Source: CALLJL01 sp964627255 (GTDB taxonomy: Bacteria > Acidobacteriota > Aminicenantia > Aminicenantales > CALLJL01). Taken from it: 45,432 nt of DNA. The stretch is taken from the NCBI GenBank assembly GCA_964627255.1, contig CAZVIN010000100.1, positions 1 to 45,432 on the forward strand. Reading direction: 5' to 3'. The notes under the pieces were generated by a model. It was given only the letters and a program-made list of their open reading frames with translations. It ran no database searches and had not been told where the DNA came from. This document shows, in pieces, positions 7,027-15,000 of this stretch (positions are counted from its first letter, which is position 1; each line of letters opens with the position of its first letter). The position numbers and the translations under genes were made by a program.

Positions 7027-7283
7027 TGGCCAAAGAAGAAAAAGTGGACAAGGCTCAGTTTAAGAGATTCTTCCCGGCAAAGAAAAAGGTCTGCCGCTTT
7101 TGTCAGATGGATGTCCGGGAGATTGATTATAAGAATGTCGATATTTTGCGTCGTTATGTCCCGGAAAAAGGCAAATTGTCCCCTCGCCGGACAACCGGGA
7201 CATGTTCTTTTCACCAACGACGGTTGGCTCAGGCGGTCAAACGAGCCCGGATTATGGCCCTTTTGCCCTTTGTGGCCGAATGA
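7026..7283 (+). CDS. rpsR: 30S ribosomal protein S18
   Basis: 85 residues with the S18 core (IDYKNVDILRRYVPEKGKLSPRRTTGTC, HQRRLAQAVKRAR). It keeps CRFC near the N-terminus and a later Cys, as in zinc-binding (C+) S18 paralogues. ATG 7026 overlaps the rpsF stop, so the two are translationally coupled. In many bacteria ssb lies between rpsF and rpsR; here it is absent. Confidence 0.95.
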   Translation: MAKEEKVDKAQFKRFFPAKKKVCRFCQMDVREIDYKNVDILRRYVPEKGKLSPRRTTGTCSFHQRRLAQAVKRARIMALLPFVAE

Positions 7284-7317
7284 AGGCTGGTAAGCAGCGC
7301 TTAAGAGGGAGGCAAGC

Positions 7318-7788
7318 ATGAAGGTTTTGCTCAAACAAGATGTGGAAAAACTGGGAAGAAAAGGCGATGTGGTCAATGTAGCGGCTGGCTTTGGCCGGAA
7401 TTACTTGATTCCCCGTAAGCTGGCCATCGAGGTAACCCCCGAAAACGAGAAGCTTGTGGAGATGGAGCGCCGAGCTCTTTTAAAAAAGATAGAAAAGGAG
7501 AGGATGAGCGCTAAGGAGCTTATCGACCGCCTGAATCAAGTCCGGCTTACTTTTCAGCGTAAGGCAGGAGAAAAGGATATGATTTTTGGCTCTGTCAGCG
7601 CCACTGATATCAGAGACGAACTCGAGAAGCTGGGGTTTTCTATTGATAAGAAGAAGATTCAGCTGGAAGAACCAATCCGTCGCTTGGGCAATTATGTTAT
7701 CCCCGTCAAGGTTTACCATGAGCAGAAGGCGGAGGTCCATTTGGAAGTGGTCAGAGAAGAAGAAACCGAAAAGTCAGCCTCAAACTGA
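7318..7788 (+). CDS. rplI: 50S ribosomal protein L9
   Basis: Binds 23S rRNA near the L1 stalk. The N-terminal domain (MKVLLKQDVEKLGRKGDVVNV, GFGRNYLIPRKLA), long connecting helix (about residues 40-75) and C-terminal domain (GSVSATDI, KKIQLEEPIRRLG) are all present. At 156 residues it is slightly long because of an acidic tail. GGGAGG precedes the ATG. It is the last gene of the rpsF-rpsR-rplI run. Confidence 0.96.
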   Translation: MKVLLKQDVEKLGRKGDVVNVAAGFGRNYLIPRKLAIEVTPENEKLVEMERRALLKKIEKERMSAKELIDRLNQVRLTFQRKAGEKDMIFGSVSATDIRDELEKLGFSIDKKKIQLEEPIRRLGNYVIPVKVYHEQKAEVHLEVVREEETEKSASN

Positions 7789-8181
7789 CCTGTTTTTGAT
7801 AGATTCTCTTGTATCTTGCTTGGGTTAGGTAAATAAATAAGCTATCCCCCTTTTTTCGCCCCTTTTTGGCCTCTCCGTTTGTCCTGCTTAGGCTCAGACA
7901 TCGTCGGCTACGGGGGGTTTGCTCGGAGGCTAATTCGGGAAGGCTAAATTTTAACTGGTCGCTCTTGCCAACCGAAGCTTAGGCCCGGCAGCAATCCGAA
8001 AAACAGGAATGAGGAAAAAATAAATAAAAGGCAGGTAAATATAAGATATCAACTATTTGGAAGCCACAGCCTTTAATGATAGCTTCGGCCATCGCCGGCT
8101 TCTCTGTTAACGTAGTCTAAAAATAATAAGGAAATAATAAAAAAAAAAATAAAGGGAACAATTAGGTAAATAAGGAGGGTG
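7789..8181. other. gene-free spacer, 393 bases
   Basis: No protein gene supported. It contains C/T-rich runs (7848-7870), a possible 6-bp pairing GAAGCC (8060-8065) with GGCTTC (8097-8102), and an A-rich stretch (8119-8155). It ends in GGGTGTCACC (about 8177-8186), a motif related to the GTGACA repeats further on. No clear terminator for rplI was seen. Confidence 0.4.
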
Positions 8182-8412
8182 TCACCAATTTTGGGATTTA
8201 AATATTCGGGGACTTATTAGGGCGAACAAAAGACTAAAGAGCATAAAGAAAACAAAAGTGACTATTCCTATTCGCAAGGCAATTAGCCGGGCCTTTCGCT
8301 TTTCGATAAGATGCTTTTTATATTCTTCGTAAGTGATGACAAAAGCACAGGCAGAGGCCAGCAAGGAAAACAAACCTGCAGCTAAAAGAAGAGCGACGAC
8401 CCTTTGGGTCAA
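8182..8412 (-). CDS. small two-helix membrane protein, 76 aa
   Basis: The minus-strand product has two hydrophobic helices (about residues 5-27, VVALLLAAGLFSLLASACAF; and 44-68, RIGIVTFVFFMLFSLLFALI) separated by a charged loop (YEEYKKHLIEKRKARL). The TTG at 8412 is chosen because a perfect GGAGG lies eight bases upstream; a longer frame from 8445 would include that binding site as codons. No family recognised. A short basic loop between two helices predicts a helical hairpin with the loop inside the cell. It is isolated, facing away from dnaB. Confidence 0.5.
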   Translation of the reverse strand: MTQRVVALLLAAGLFSLLASACAFVITYEEYKKHLIEKRKARLIALRIGIVTFVFFMLFSLLFALISPRIFKSQNW

Positions 8413-8664
8413 ATCCTTTTTCCTCCAAGCGGGAGATTTTATCAAAGGTTATTGTCCAAATAAAATTAATAAAAGATAAGTCGGTGGCGACAAGCACGTC
8501 AAAGTCGGTTCCTCTGGCAGTAGCAAAAGAGCCGGTGCGGCGAAGAGAAATGTCTTGCCTCGGGAATATGAATGAGCCCATTTTTGGCGGGAAGCGATAA
8601 TATCCCTGATTCGGCTGGTGATTGGCATGGATAAGGTCCTAAAGCTCCTCTAACCCAGTGGTGG

Positions 8665-8703
8665 CTCAGGTTATCTTTTGTGGAACCTGAGAGGATAGGT
8701 TCC
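8665..8703 (+). promoter_or_regulatory. two overlapping, mutually exclusive hairpins
   Basis: CTCAGGTT (8665-8672) pairs with AACCTGAG (8684-8691), an 8-bp stem with an 11-base loop. GGAACCT (8682-8688) also pairs with AGGTTCC (8697-8703), a 7-bp stem. The two share 8684-8688, so only one can form. A strong ribosome binding site, GGAGGAGG (8705-8712), follows. This is the geometry of a switchable leader; no ligand is known. The rest of 8413-8718 shows no supported gene. Confidence 0.35.
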
Positions 8704-8718
8704 TGGAGGAGGACGTTA

Positions 8719-8790
8719 ATGCGACTCAAGGTAGCCGCATCTGACGGGCGTAAGATTAGCTTTGTCTTCATGGATAAGCAAGGCTTGTAA
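8719..8790 (+). CDS. possible 23-codon leader peptide before dnaB
   Basis: ATG 8719 follows GGAGGAGG (8705-8712) with ideal spacing, and the frame closes with TAA at 8788-8790. The peptide starts MRLKVAASDGRKISFVF. No family or repeated amino acid run suggests classical attenuation. It lies 134 bases before the dnaB start and directly after the overlapping hairpins. It may be a leader peptide, or the binding site may be a coincidence. Confidence 0.25.
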   Translation: MRLKVAASDGRKISFVFMDKQGL

Positions 8791-8923
8791 TTAATGTTGG
8801 AGTAGTGTTTAATAAGAAGGATGAAACGTGAGAGGGGGAAGGCGTTGAGACGTCATTCCCTCTGCAGGATTTAAAGCCACTAATGATATCAATTGAGCCC
8901 GTTTGATCAGGAGAAAGAAAGCA

Positions 8924-10288
8924 GTGGACGTTGACCTGCTCTTCTTAAAAAAAACACCCCCCCATAGTTTAGAGGCGGAAAGGGCGGTGCTGGGCGGAAT
9001 CCTGGTCAATAACAGCGCCCTTAATGCGGTTTTGTCGATTATTTCTCCTGACGATTTTTATAAAGACGCACATCGCAAAATCTTAGAAAGAATTATCAAC
9101 CTGGTGGATAAAGGGTTGCCGGTTGACTTGATTTCTTTAACCGAAGAATTAAGACGCGCTGGGCTCCTCGAAGAGGTGGGCGGCGCGGCCTATGTTTCAT
9201 CCCTGCTGGACGGTGTCCATCGCAACCTGAATGTTGAATATTATGCCCAGGTCATTAAGGAAAAGTCGTTGTTGCGGCGGCTGATTATGAGTTCGGCCAA
9301 GATTATCGCCGCCGGTTACGAGGAGAAAGAGGATGCCGACGAATTACTCAACGAGGCCCAATCAGAGATAATCGAAGTCGCCGAGCAGCGGGTTAAGCCC
9401 GGTTTTATTCCTGTCGGACAGCTAACCGGGCCAGTTTTAGATTTGATTGCCCAGCGCATCGAGCGTCACGATGCCGTGACGGGCGTGCCCACGGGATTTC
9501 GGGATTTAGACGCGCTGACGGCCGGTTTTCATCCCTCCGAATTCATCGTGGTGGCCGCCCGGCCATCCATGGGCAAGACCGCCCTCTGTTTAAATATTTC
9601 TCAATATGTCGGGACGAAGACTGACTATTCGGTGGGCTTTTTCTCGATGGAAATGGCCAAAGAACAGATTGTCATGCGTTTGCTCTGTGCTGAAAGTCAG
9701 CTGGATATTAAGCGCGTCCGCACCGGGTTTGTCAGTGAGCGCGAATTCGAGAAGCTAAGATTAGCCGCTGAAACTCTTTCTCAGGCTCGAATTTATATTG
9801 ACGAAACCCCAGGTTTAACCGTCATGGAAATGAAAGCCAAAGCCAGACGGCTCCATCTGGAACAGAAGCTCGACCTCCTGTTTATCGATTACATCCAACT
9901 GATGAGAACTGGCGGTCGGTTTGAGAATCGCAACCAGGAAATGTCCTTCATTTCACGCTCTCTGAAGGAGTTGGCCAAAGAGGTCCGGATACCAGTGATT
10001 GGTATTTCCCAGCTCAGCCGGGCTCCGGAGAAAATGAGAAAAGAGCCGCGGCCCCAACTTTCTGACCTGCGTGAGTCTGGCGCCATCGAGCAAGATGCGG
10101 ACGTGGTCATTTTCATTTACCGGCCTGAAATGTACCGGCCCCACGAAGAAAGCCTGCGCGGGGTAGCGGAAATCCATGTGGCTAAACAACGGAATGGGCC
10201 GACAGACACGGTAAAATTGGTTTTTCTCAGCCGGTATGCTCGGTTTGCCGACGCCGAGCTTGGTTATCCTGAGTATACTCCAGCCTGA
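8924..10288 (+). CDS. dnaB: replicative DNA helicase
   Basis: Hexameric 5'-3' helicase of the replication fork. The N-terminal DnaB domain (PPHSLEAERAVLGGIL, about residues 10-110) is followed by the RecA-like domain with Walker A RPSMGKTAL, Walker B LLFIDYIQLM, ISQLSR and DLRESGAIEQDADVV. At 454 residues it has normal length and no intein. GTG 8924 is preferred because AGGAG (8909-8913) lies ten bases upstream; TTG 8903 would add seven residues without a binding site. mlaE follows after six bases, so dnaB and the mla genes may share a transcript. Confidence 0.95.
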   Translation: MDVDLLFLKKTPPHSLEAERAVLGGILVNNSALNAVLSIISPDDFYKDAHRKILERIINLVDKGLPVDLISLTEELRRAGLLEEVGGAAYVSSLLDGVHRNLNVEYYAQVIKEKSLLRRLIMSSAKIIAAGYEEKEDADELLNEAQSEIIEVAEQRVKPGFIPVGQLTGPVLDLIAQRIERHDAVTGVPTGFRDLDALTAGFHPSEFIVVAARPSMGKTALCLNISQYVGTKTDYSVGFFSMEMAKEQIVMRLLCAESQLDIKRVRTGFVSEREFEKLRLAAETLSQARIYIDETPGLTVMEMKAKARRLHLEQKLDLLFIDYIQLMRTGGRFENRNQEMSFISRSLKELAKEVRIPVIGISQLSRAPEKMRKEPRPQLSDLRESGAIEQDADVVIFIYRPEMYRPHEESLRGVAEIHVAKQRNGPTDTVKLVFLSRYARFADAELGYPEYTPA

Positions 10289-10294
10289 GCCAAG

Positions 10295-11086
10295 ATGAAT
10301 CGTCAGCGAGTTTCCCGGCCCATAGAGGTTCTTGTCCTCAACTTGGGTGAAGTGGGGTTGATGTTCGGCCGCACTCTTCGGGCCCTCTTTGGTCGGCCCT
10401 GGGAAAAACGAAATTTTTTAAATCAATTAGAAGAGATTGGAGTCAACTCCCTGCCCGTGGTTTCGCTTACGGCTGCCTTTGGTGGCCTGGTCTTCGGGCT
10501 GCAAACTTATATCGGCTTTCATCGTTATATCGGCCCGGGCACAGAAGCCTATGGAGGTCCGGCCATAGGTCTTGGTTTGTGTAAAGAGATCATCCCAATT
10601 CTGGTCGGTTTGATGGTGGCTGGAAGAGTCGGTTCCTCCATGGCCGCGGAAATCGGCACGATGAAGATAACCGAACAGATTGATGCCCTTATCAGCTTAG
10701 GGGCTGACCCCATCCGTTTTTTGGTGGTTCCCCGCACGCTGGCGGCTTTTATTACCTTACCTTGCCTGACTCTTTATGGGGATATCATCGGCATGTTTTG
10801 TGGTTATTTTTATAACGTCGTTTTAATGGGTGTGAACCGGTCCATTTATGTGACTCAAACTTTAACCTTTCTTGAGCTTTGGGATATTATCAGCGGGTTG
10901 ATTAAGGCCGCTGTTTTTGGCCTGGTCATGGCCATTGTTGGTTGTTGGCAAGGGTTAAAGGCAGAGGGAGGAGCGGAGGGGGTTGGCCGGGCGACTACCA
11001 AAACCGTTGTTTTCAGCTCGATTGCAATCCTGATTATCAATTTTTTCATGAGCAAGGCCATGCCGGCCAGCCTTACCGGTCGCTGA
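10295..11086 (+). CDS. mlaE: Mla-type ABC transporter permease
   Basis: Inner-membrane permease of the MCE lipid-transport complex, which moves phospholipids between inner and outer membrane. The 263 residues have five or six membrane segments and the diagnostic MlaE signature MAAEIGTMKITEQIDAL at about residue 112, followed by LGADPIRFLVVPR. It begins six bases after the dnaB stop. mlaF follows after 24 bases and the MCE subunit at 12302 completes the set; no mlaB (STAS) or mlaC homologue is present in the window. Confidence 0.92.
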   Translation: MNRQRVSRPIEVLVLNLGEVGLMFGRTLRALFGRPWEKRNFLNQLEEIGVNSLPVVSLTAAFGGLVFGLQTYIGFHRYIGPGTEAYGGPAIGLGLCKEIIPILVGLMVAGRVGSSMAAEIGTMKITEQIDALISLGADPIRFLVVPRTLAAFITLPCLTLYGDIIGMFCGYFYNVVLMGVNRSIYVTQTLTFLELWDIISGLIKAAVFGLVMAIVGCWQGLKAEGGAEGVGRATTKTVVFSSIAILIINFFMSKAMPASLTGR

Positions 11087-11110
11087 AGACCTGAGGAGAA
11101 AAATTAGGCG

Positions 11111-11914
11111 ATGAAGGAATCGGCAGATTTTTTAGCTCAGGAGAATCAGAGACCTCAAAATCAGATAATGATTAACCTGGTTGACCTCCATAAATCCTTA
11201 GGGGGGAAAAAAGTGCTCTCCGGCGTTAATCTCGAAGTCCGGCGGGGAGAGACGATGGTGGTTATTGGCCAGAGTGGAGCGGGTAAAAGCGTTCTTCTCA
11301 AACTGATTATCGGTATTATGAAGCCTGACCAGGGCCAGATTTTTATCGACGGGTCGGAAATAACCTGCCTAAGCGAGGAGGAAAGGCTCCGTCTCAATCG
11401 TAAATTCGGGATGGTTTTTCAAGGGGCGGCACTTTTTGATTCGATGACTGTAGCCGAAAATGTAGCCTTTGGCTTGGAACGGCACCGGCGGCTGGAAGCA
11501 GCGCAGCTCCAGGAGATGGTCAGCAAAGCTTTAAGCCTGGTTGGTCTGAAAGGAGTCGAACAGCTGATGCCGCATGAACTGAGCGGCGGGATGAAAAAGC
11601 GGGTGGGCTTGGCCAGAGCCATTGCCTACAGGCCAGAAATAATGCTTTATGACGAACCTTCGACGGGAATTGACCCCATCCGAGCCGACGCCATTAACGA
11701 GATGATTAATAAATTTAAAAAAGAGATGGGTGTTACCTCGATTGTTATTACCCACGATATGGCGAGTGCTTTCCGAGTGGCGGACCGCATGGCCATGCTT
11801 TATGGCGGTCGCATCATTGAGGTGGGTACCCCTGAGGAGATTCGCCACAGCCAGAATCCGGTTGTTCAACAGTTTATTCGGGGAGAAGCCAGCGGCCCGA
11901 TCGAAAGCTGGTGA
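11111..11914 (+). CDS. mlaF: Mla-type ABC transporter ATP-binding protein
   Basis: ATPase of the MCE complex. Walker A GQSGAGKS, signature LSGGMKKRVGLARA, Walker B IMLYDEPSTGIDP and H-loop VITHD are intact. The 267 residues include an N-terminal extension of about 18 residues before MINLVDLHKSLGG; ATG 11168 is therefore an alternative start, but GAGGAG (11093-11098) favours ATG 11111. The next gene is 387 bases away. Confidence 0.92.
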   Translation: MKESADFLAQENQRPQNQIMINLVDLHKSLGGKKVLSGVNLEVRRGETMVVIGQSGAGKSVLLKLIIGIMKPDQGQIFIDGSEITCLSEEERLRLNRKFGMVFQGAALFDSMTVAENVAFGLERHRRLEAAQLQEMVSKALSLVGLKGVEQLMPHELSGGMKKRVGLARAIAYRPEIMLYDEPSTGIDPIRADAINEMINKFKKEMGVTSIVITHDMASAFRVADRMAMLYGGRIIEVGTPEEIRHSQNPVVQQFIRGEASGPIESW

Positions 11915-12301
11915 TGAGGTGGCTAACGAGACCCATGATTAATCCTAAAGGAATTGTTAGGTTGAAGGGCGAGTTCACCCTTCGTGGACAGCCAGAGAGT
12001 TTTTGGCTTCGGTTTAAAGTTTATGCCCGGGCAGTCCGCGGAGAAGAGAAGGGGGAGGAAGAACTAAAGCCTTGGCGCTAACTATACTATTTCGATAGAT
12101 TCGATAGAAATCATAAGAATGGTTCTATTGGTTCCCAAAAGAGAAGGGGCGCAAGGAGAGAAAGAAAGGAATTTAGGAGCTTTAAGGCGCTACGGAAAAA
12201 CTCCATTAATTCAAAAAATTGGAGTTTGGCCGGCAGATAGGCGCTGGAGGATGGAAGCCAAGCCAAGAATATGATAAAGTCATAAAGATTAATCAAGAGC
12301 C
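11915..12301. other. spacer splitting the mla genes, 387 bases
   Basis: No gene supported. It contains a small hairpin GAAGGG/CCCTTC near 11964-11983, the direct repeat TTCGATAGATTCGATAGA near 12090, and an 8-bp hairpin AAACTCCA (12198-12205)/TGGAGTTT (12220-12227) without a T-run. Its AT-rich end (AATATGATAAAGT near 12270) may hold a promoter for the MCE gene, but no -35 is clear. Confidence 0.35.
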
Positions 12302-13630
12302 ATGGTCAGATTAAGTCGGGAAGCTAAAATTGGTTTGTTTTTAGGAGTAACGCTGTTTATCCTCGCCACCTTTATTTTTGTGGTTGGCGACATGAGCCGG
12401 CTTTTTCGGCGGCCTGGTTATCCTCTCTTGACGTCGTTTGATTCCGCCCTGGGCCTGGAGCGCCACACCGTTGTCCGGATGGCTGGAGTTAAGATTGGCT
12501 ATGTGAAAAATATTCAGCTGGTTAAAAATAAGGCCTTGATAACCATGGACATTTTCCCCTCGGTCGCAGTCCCGCGGGGCTCTAAGGCTGCTTTGGCCAG
12601 CCTGGGGCTTCTTGGCGAAAAATATATCGAGGTCTTTCCTGGCACGGAGCTTAGCGCTTATGAGCCGGGAGAGGAGCTCCCTTCCCTGCCTTCGGTTAGT
12701 TTTGACCAGCTTGGTCTTCTCCTGGTTTCGATCGGCGATGAAATCAAAGCCATGAGTCAATCCCTCCGGACGTTATTGGGGCCAAAAGAAAAAGAAAATA
12801 TAAGCCTGACGTTGGAGACCTTAGCGTCTGTCAGCGAGGAGCTGCGTCATTTTTTGGCCACCTCGAAGCCTGAAATTCAGGATGGCGTAGCGAATTTTTC
12901 GCGGGCCACAATTAGAATCAATGAGGAGGCTAAAAACTTGTCGGGTCGACTTCAAGAGGTGGCCTCCTCCCTGCAACGGTTCCTGGAGGCTAACCAGGAT
13001 GAAGTTAAAGAAAATCTTTTCCGGTTGAGCGAATTAAGTCAACAACTTAGCCGGGCGAGCGAAGCTTTGAACCGTATCCTAGAACGTTTGGAGAAGGGAC
13101 AAGGGACAGCCGGCCGGCTGCTTCAAGACCCAGAGCTTTATGAGAAAGCAGAAAAGGCGGTTGGTCAGGTAGCTGCGGTCGCGGAGAAAGTGAGGGCAGT
13201 TAGCTTGAACCCGGCTCTCAGGGTGGATTACCTTTTTTCGCCCGCCCAATGGCGAGGCCAGTTTTCTTTAGCCCTCTGGCCGCAAGGAAAAGAAGGCAAT
13301 ACTTTGCTTTCCTTAGGTCTGGTGCAGGACCCGCGGCAAGAGGGTTTTCTTTGGAATCTTCAGGCAGGCGCCAAGATTGGTCGTTGGGCAGCCAGAGCCG
13401 GCCTCTTTGAATCTGAATGGGGAGTCGCTCTTGGGACGGAGGCAGTAACTAACCGTCTCTTCTTCACCCTGGAAGGCTTTGCTTTTAACCGGAGTGATGG
13501 CCCTAAGTGGCGTCTATATTCGCGCTACCAATTTTTCCGTAATTTTTATCTTATCTTCGGAGTTGATGATTTTGGCGTAACCAAGCAGCGCAGCCTGATT
13601 CTTGGTTTTGGTGCCGGTAATGAATATTAA
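12302..13630 (+). CDS. mlaD: MCE-domain protein (MlaD type) with beta-barrel-like C-terminal domain
   Basis: Substrate-binding MCE subunit, anchored in the inner membrane by one helix (about residues 9-29, GLFLGVTLFILATFIFVVG). The MCE domain covers about residues 38-118 (VVRMAGVKIGYVKNI, GLLGEKYIEVFPG). A long helical region rich in Glu, Ser, Leu and Arg spans about 130-305 and probably builds a periplasmic coiled coil or barrel. The last 135 residues change character to alternating beta strands with aromatic ends (GQFSLALWPQG, RLYSRYQFFRNFYLIFGV, SLILGFGAG), like outer-membrane proteins. E. coli MlaD (183 aa) has only the first two parts. The ATG at 12302 has only a weak binding site. Confidence 0.85.
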   Translation: MVRLSREAKIGLFLGVTLFILATFIFVVGDMSRLFRRPGYPLLTSFDSALGLERHTVVRMAGVKIGYVKNIQLVKNKALITMDIFPSVAVPRGSKAALASLGLLGEKYIEVFPGTELSAYEPGEELPSLPSVSFDQLGLLLVSIGDEIKAMSQSLRTLLGPKEKENISLTLETLASVSEELRHFLATSKPEIQDGVANFSRATIRINEEAKNLSGRLQEVASSLQRFLEANQDEVKENLFRLSELSQQLSRASEALNRILERLEKGQGTAGRLLQDPELYEKAEKAVGQVAAVAEKVRAVSLNPALRVDYLFSPAQWRGQFSLALWPQGKEGNTLLSLGLVQDPRQEGFLWNLQAGAKIGRWAARAGLFESEWGVALGTEAVTNRLFFTLEGFAFNRSDGPKWRLYSRYQFFRNFYLIFGVDDFGVTKQRSLILGFGAGNEY

Positions 13631-14987
13631 GGAGAAAACGTTTTTTATCTGCCAGAGCTGCGGGTTTCGGTCGCCCAAATGGTTGGGGCGTTGTTCGGCT
13701 TGCGGTGAATGGAACAGCTTCGTCGAAGAAGTGGAAGAAAGGGAGGTTCGGAGCGCTGAACCCTCCTTTCCCGTTCAGGACCCGTTGCTTTATCGGGATA
13801 TTAAGGAAATTAGAAAGCCCCGGTTGCCGCTTCCCGCAGAAGAAATAAATAAGGTTCTGGGCGGCGGGCTGGTGGTGGGCTCCCTTGTTCTTATCGGCGG
13901 CGAACCGGGGATTGGCAAATCTACCCTCCTGCTCCAAGTTTCTCGCGATTTATCTCAGCGAGGCGAAAGGGTTCTCTATGTCTCTGGCGAAGAGTCCTTG
14001 GAGCAAATTAAGCTTCGGGGCGACCGACTGGGGATTAAAGACGGAGAGCTTTTTCTCTTAGCCGAGACCAACTTGGAGCGAGTTCTAAGCTTGGCCGAGA
14101 AACTTCAGCCCCGGGTGCTGGTGGTTGATTCTGTCCAGACTATTTATTCGGCCAAATTAACCTCCAGCCCAGGAACTATTAGCCAGGTCCGGGAAGTGGC
14201 CAGTGAAATCTTTCGCTTGTCTAAGCGTAACCAGATTGCTTCTTTCCTCATCGGGCATATCACCAAGGAGGGAAGCCTCGCTGGGCCTAAATCTCTTGAG
14301 CACATCGTGGATGTTGTCCTTCTTTTTGAGGGAGAGAGAGACCATACCCACCGTGTGCTCCGTGCCTTAAAAAACAGGTTTGGCTCTGTGGCGGAACTGG
14401 CCGTTTTTGAGATGACCTCTTCAGGGCTACAGGCTATCGCCAACCCCTCAGAGTTTTTCCTTAAAGAGAGACCGGTAGGCGAACCGGGCAGTGTGGTGGT
14501 AGCCACAATCAAAGGCACCAGGCCGATGCTGGCTGAGATTCAAGCCCTTGTCTCACCCACCCTTTTTTCTGGCAACCCCCGGCGCATGACGGTGGGTTTG
14601 GACCATTATCGGGCGGCCATGATACTGGCTATCCTGGAGAAACGTCTCGGACGGAGCTTTGCAACTGACGATATATATGTTAATGTAGCCGGAGGCCTGA
14701 CCATCGAGGAACCAGCGGCTGACCTGGGCGTGGCTTTAGCCGTGGTCTCTTGCCTTAAAAATAAGGCCTTGCCGCGCGAGGTGGCGGTTTTTGGTGAAAT
14801 CGGGTTGAGCGGTGAGGTGAGGTCAGTGGGGCAGGCGGTGAGTCGGGTGAAGGAAGCTCAGTCGCTGGGTTTTGACAGGGTCCTTCTCCCCCAAGGTAAT
14901 TTAGGCGGTGTCGAAAAGGAAGCGTCGGGTAATCTTAGACTCCTGGGTGTTGGCACTATCCGGGAGGCGATTGGTATAATTTTTTAG
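13620..14987 (+). CDS. radA: DNA repair protein RadA
   Basis: Branch-migration helicase-like protein of recombinational repair. N-terminal C4 zinc finger (CQSCG ... CSACGEW), Walker A GGEPGIGKST at about residue 96, the RadA-specific KNRFGS motif, and a C-terminal Lon-like domain (GGLTIEEPAADLGVALAV). At 455 residues it is full length. ATG 13620 overlaps the end of the MCE gene by 11 bases, suggesting coupling; an in-frame GTG at 13602 lies deeper inside it. The order radA-yacL-ispD-ispF is known from several phyla. Confidence 0.95.
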   Translation: MNIKEKTFFICQSCGFRSPKWLGRCSACGEWNSFVEEVEEREVRSAEPSFPVQDPLLYRDIKEIRKPRLPLPAEEINKVLGGGLVVGSLVLIGGEPGIGKSTLLLQVSRDLSQRGERVLYVSGEESLEQIKLRGDRLGIKDGELFLLAETNLERVLSLAEKLQPRVLVVDSVQTIYSAKLTSSPGTISQVREVASEIFRLSKRNQIASFLIGHITKEGSLAGPKSLEHIVDVVLLFEGERDHTHRVLRALKNRFGSVAELAVFEMTSSGLQAIANPSEFFLKERPVGEPGSVVVATIKGTRPMLAEIQALVSPTLFSGNPRRMTVGLDHYRAAMILAILEKRLGRSFATDDIYVNVAGGLTIEEPAADLGVALAVVSCLKNKALPREVAVFGEIGLSGEVRSVGQAVSRVKEAQSLGFDRVLLPQGNLGGVEKEASGNLRLLGVGTIREAIGIIF

Positions 14988-15000
14988 GGATTGGTGCAGG

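Noticed and set aside
8318..8771. Minus-strand frames with a nucleotidyltransferase-like GSF...DFDVLV pattern
   Set aside because: The pattern is weak, the spacing of the usual motif is wrong, there is no start signal, and the frames overlap the better supported two-helix gene.
12111..12296. 61-codon hydrophobic minus-strand frame between mlaF and mlaD
   Set aside because: No ribosome binding site. Hydrophobicity is what the complement of a Lys/Arg-rich sequence produces.
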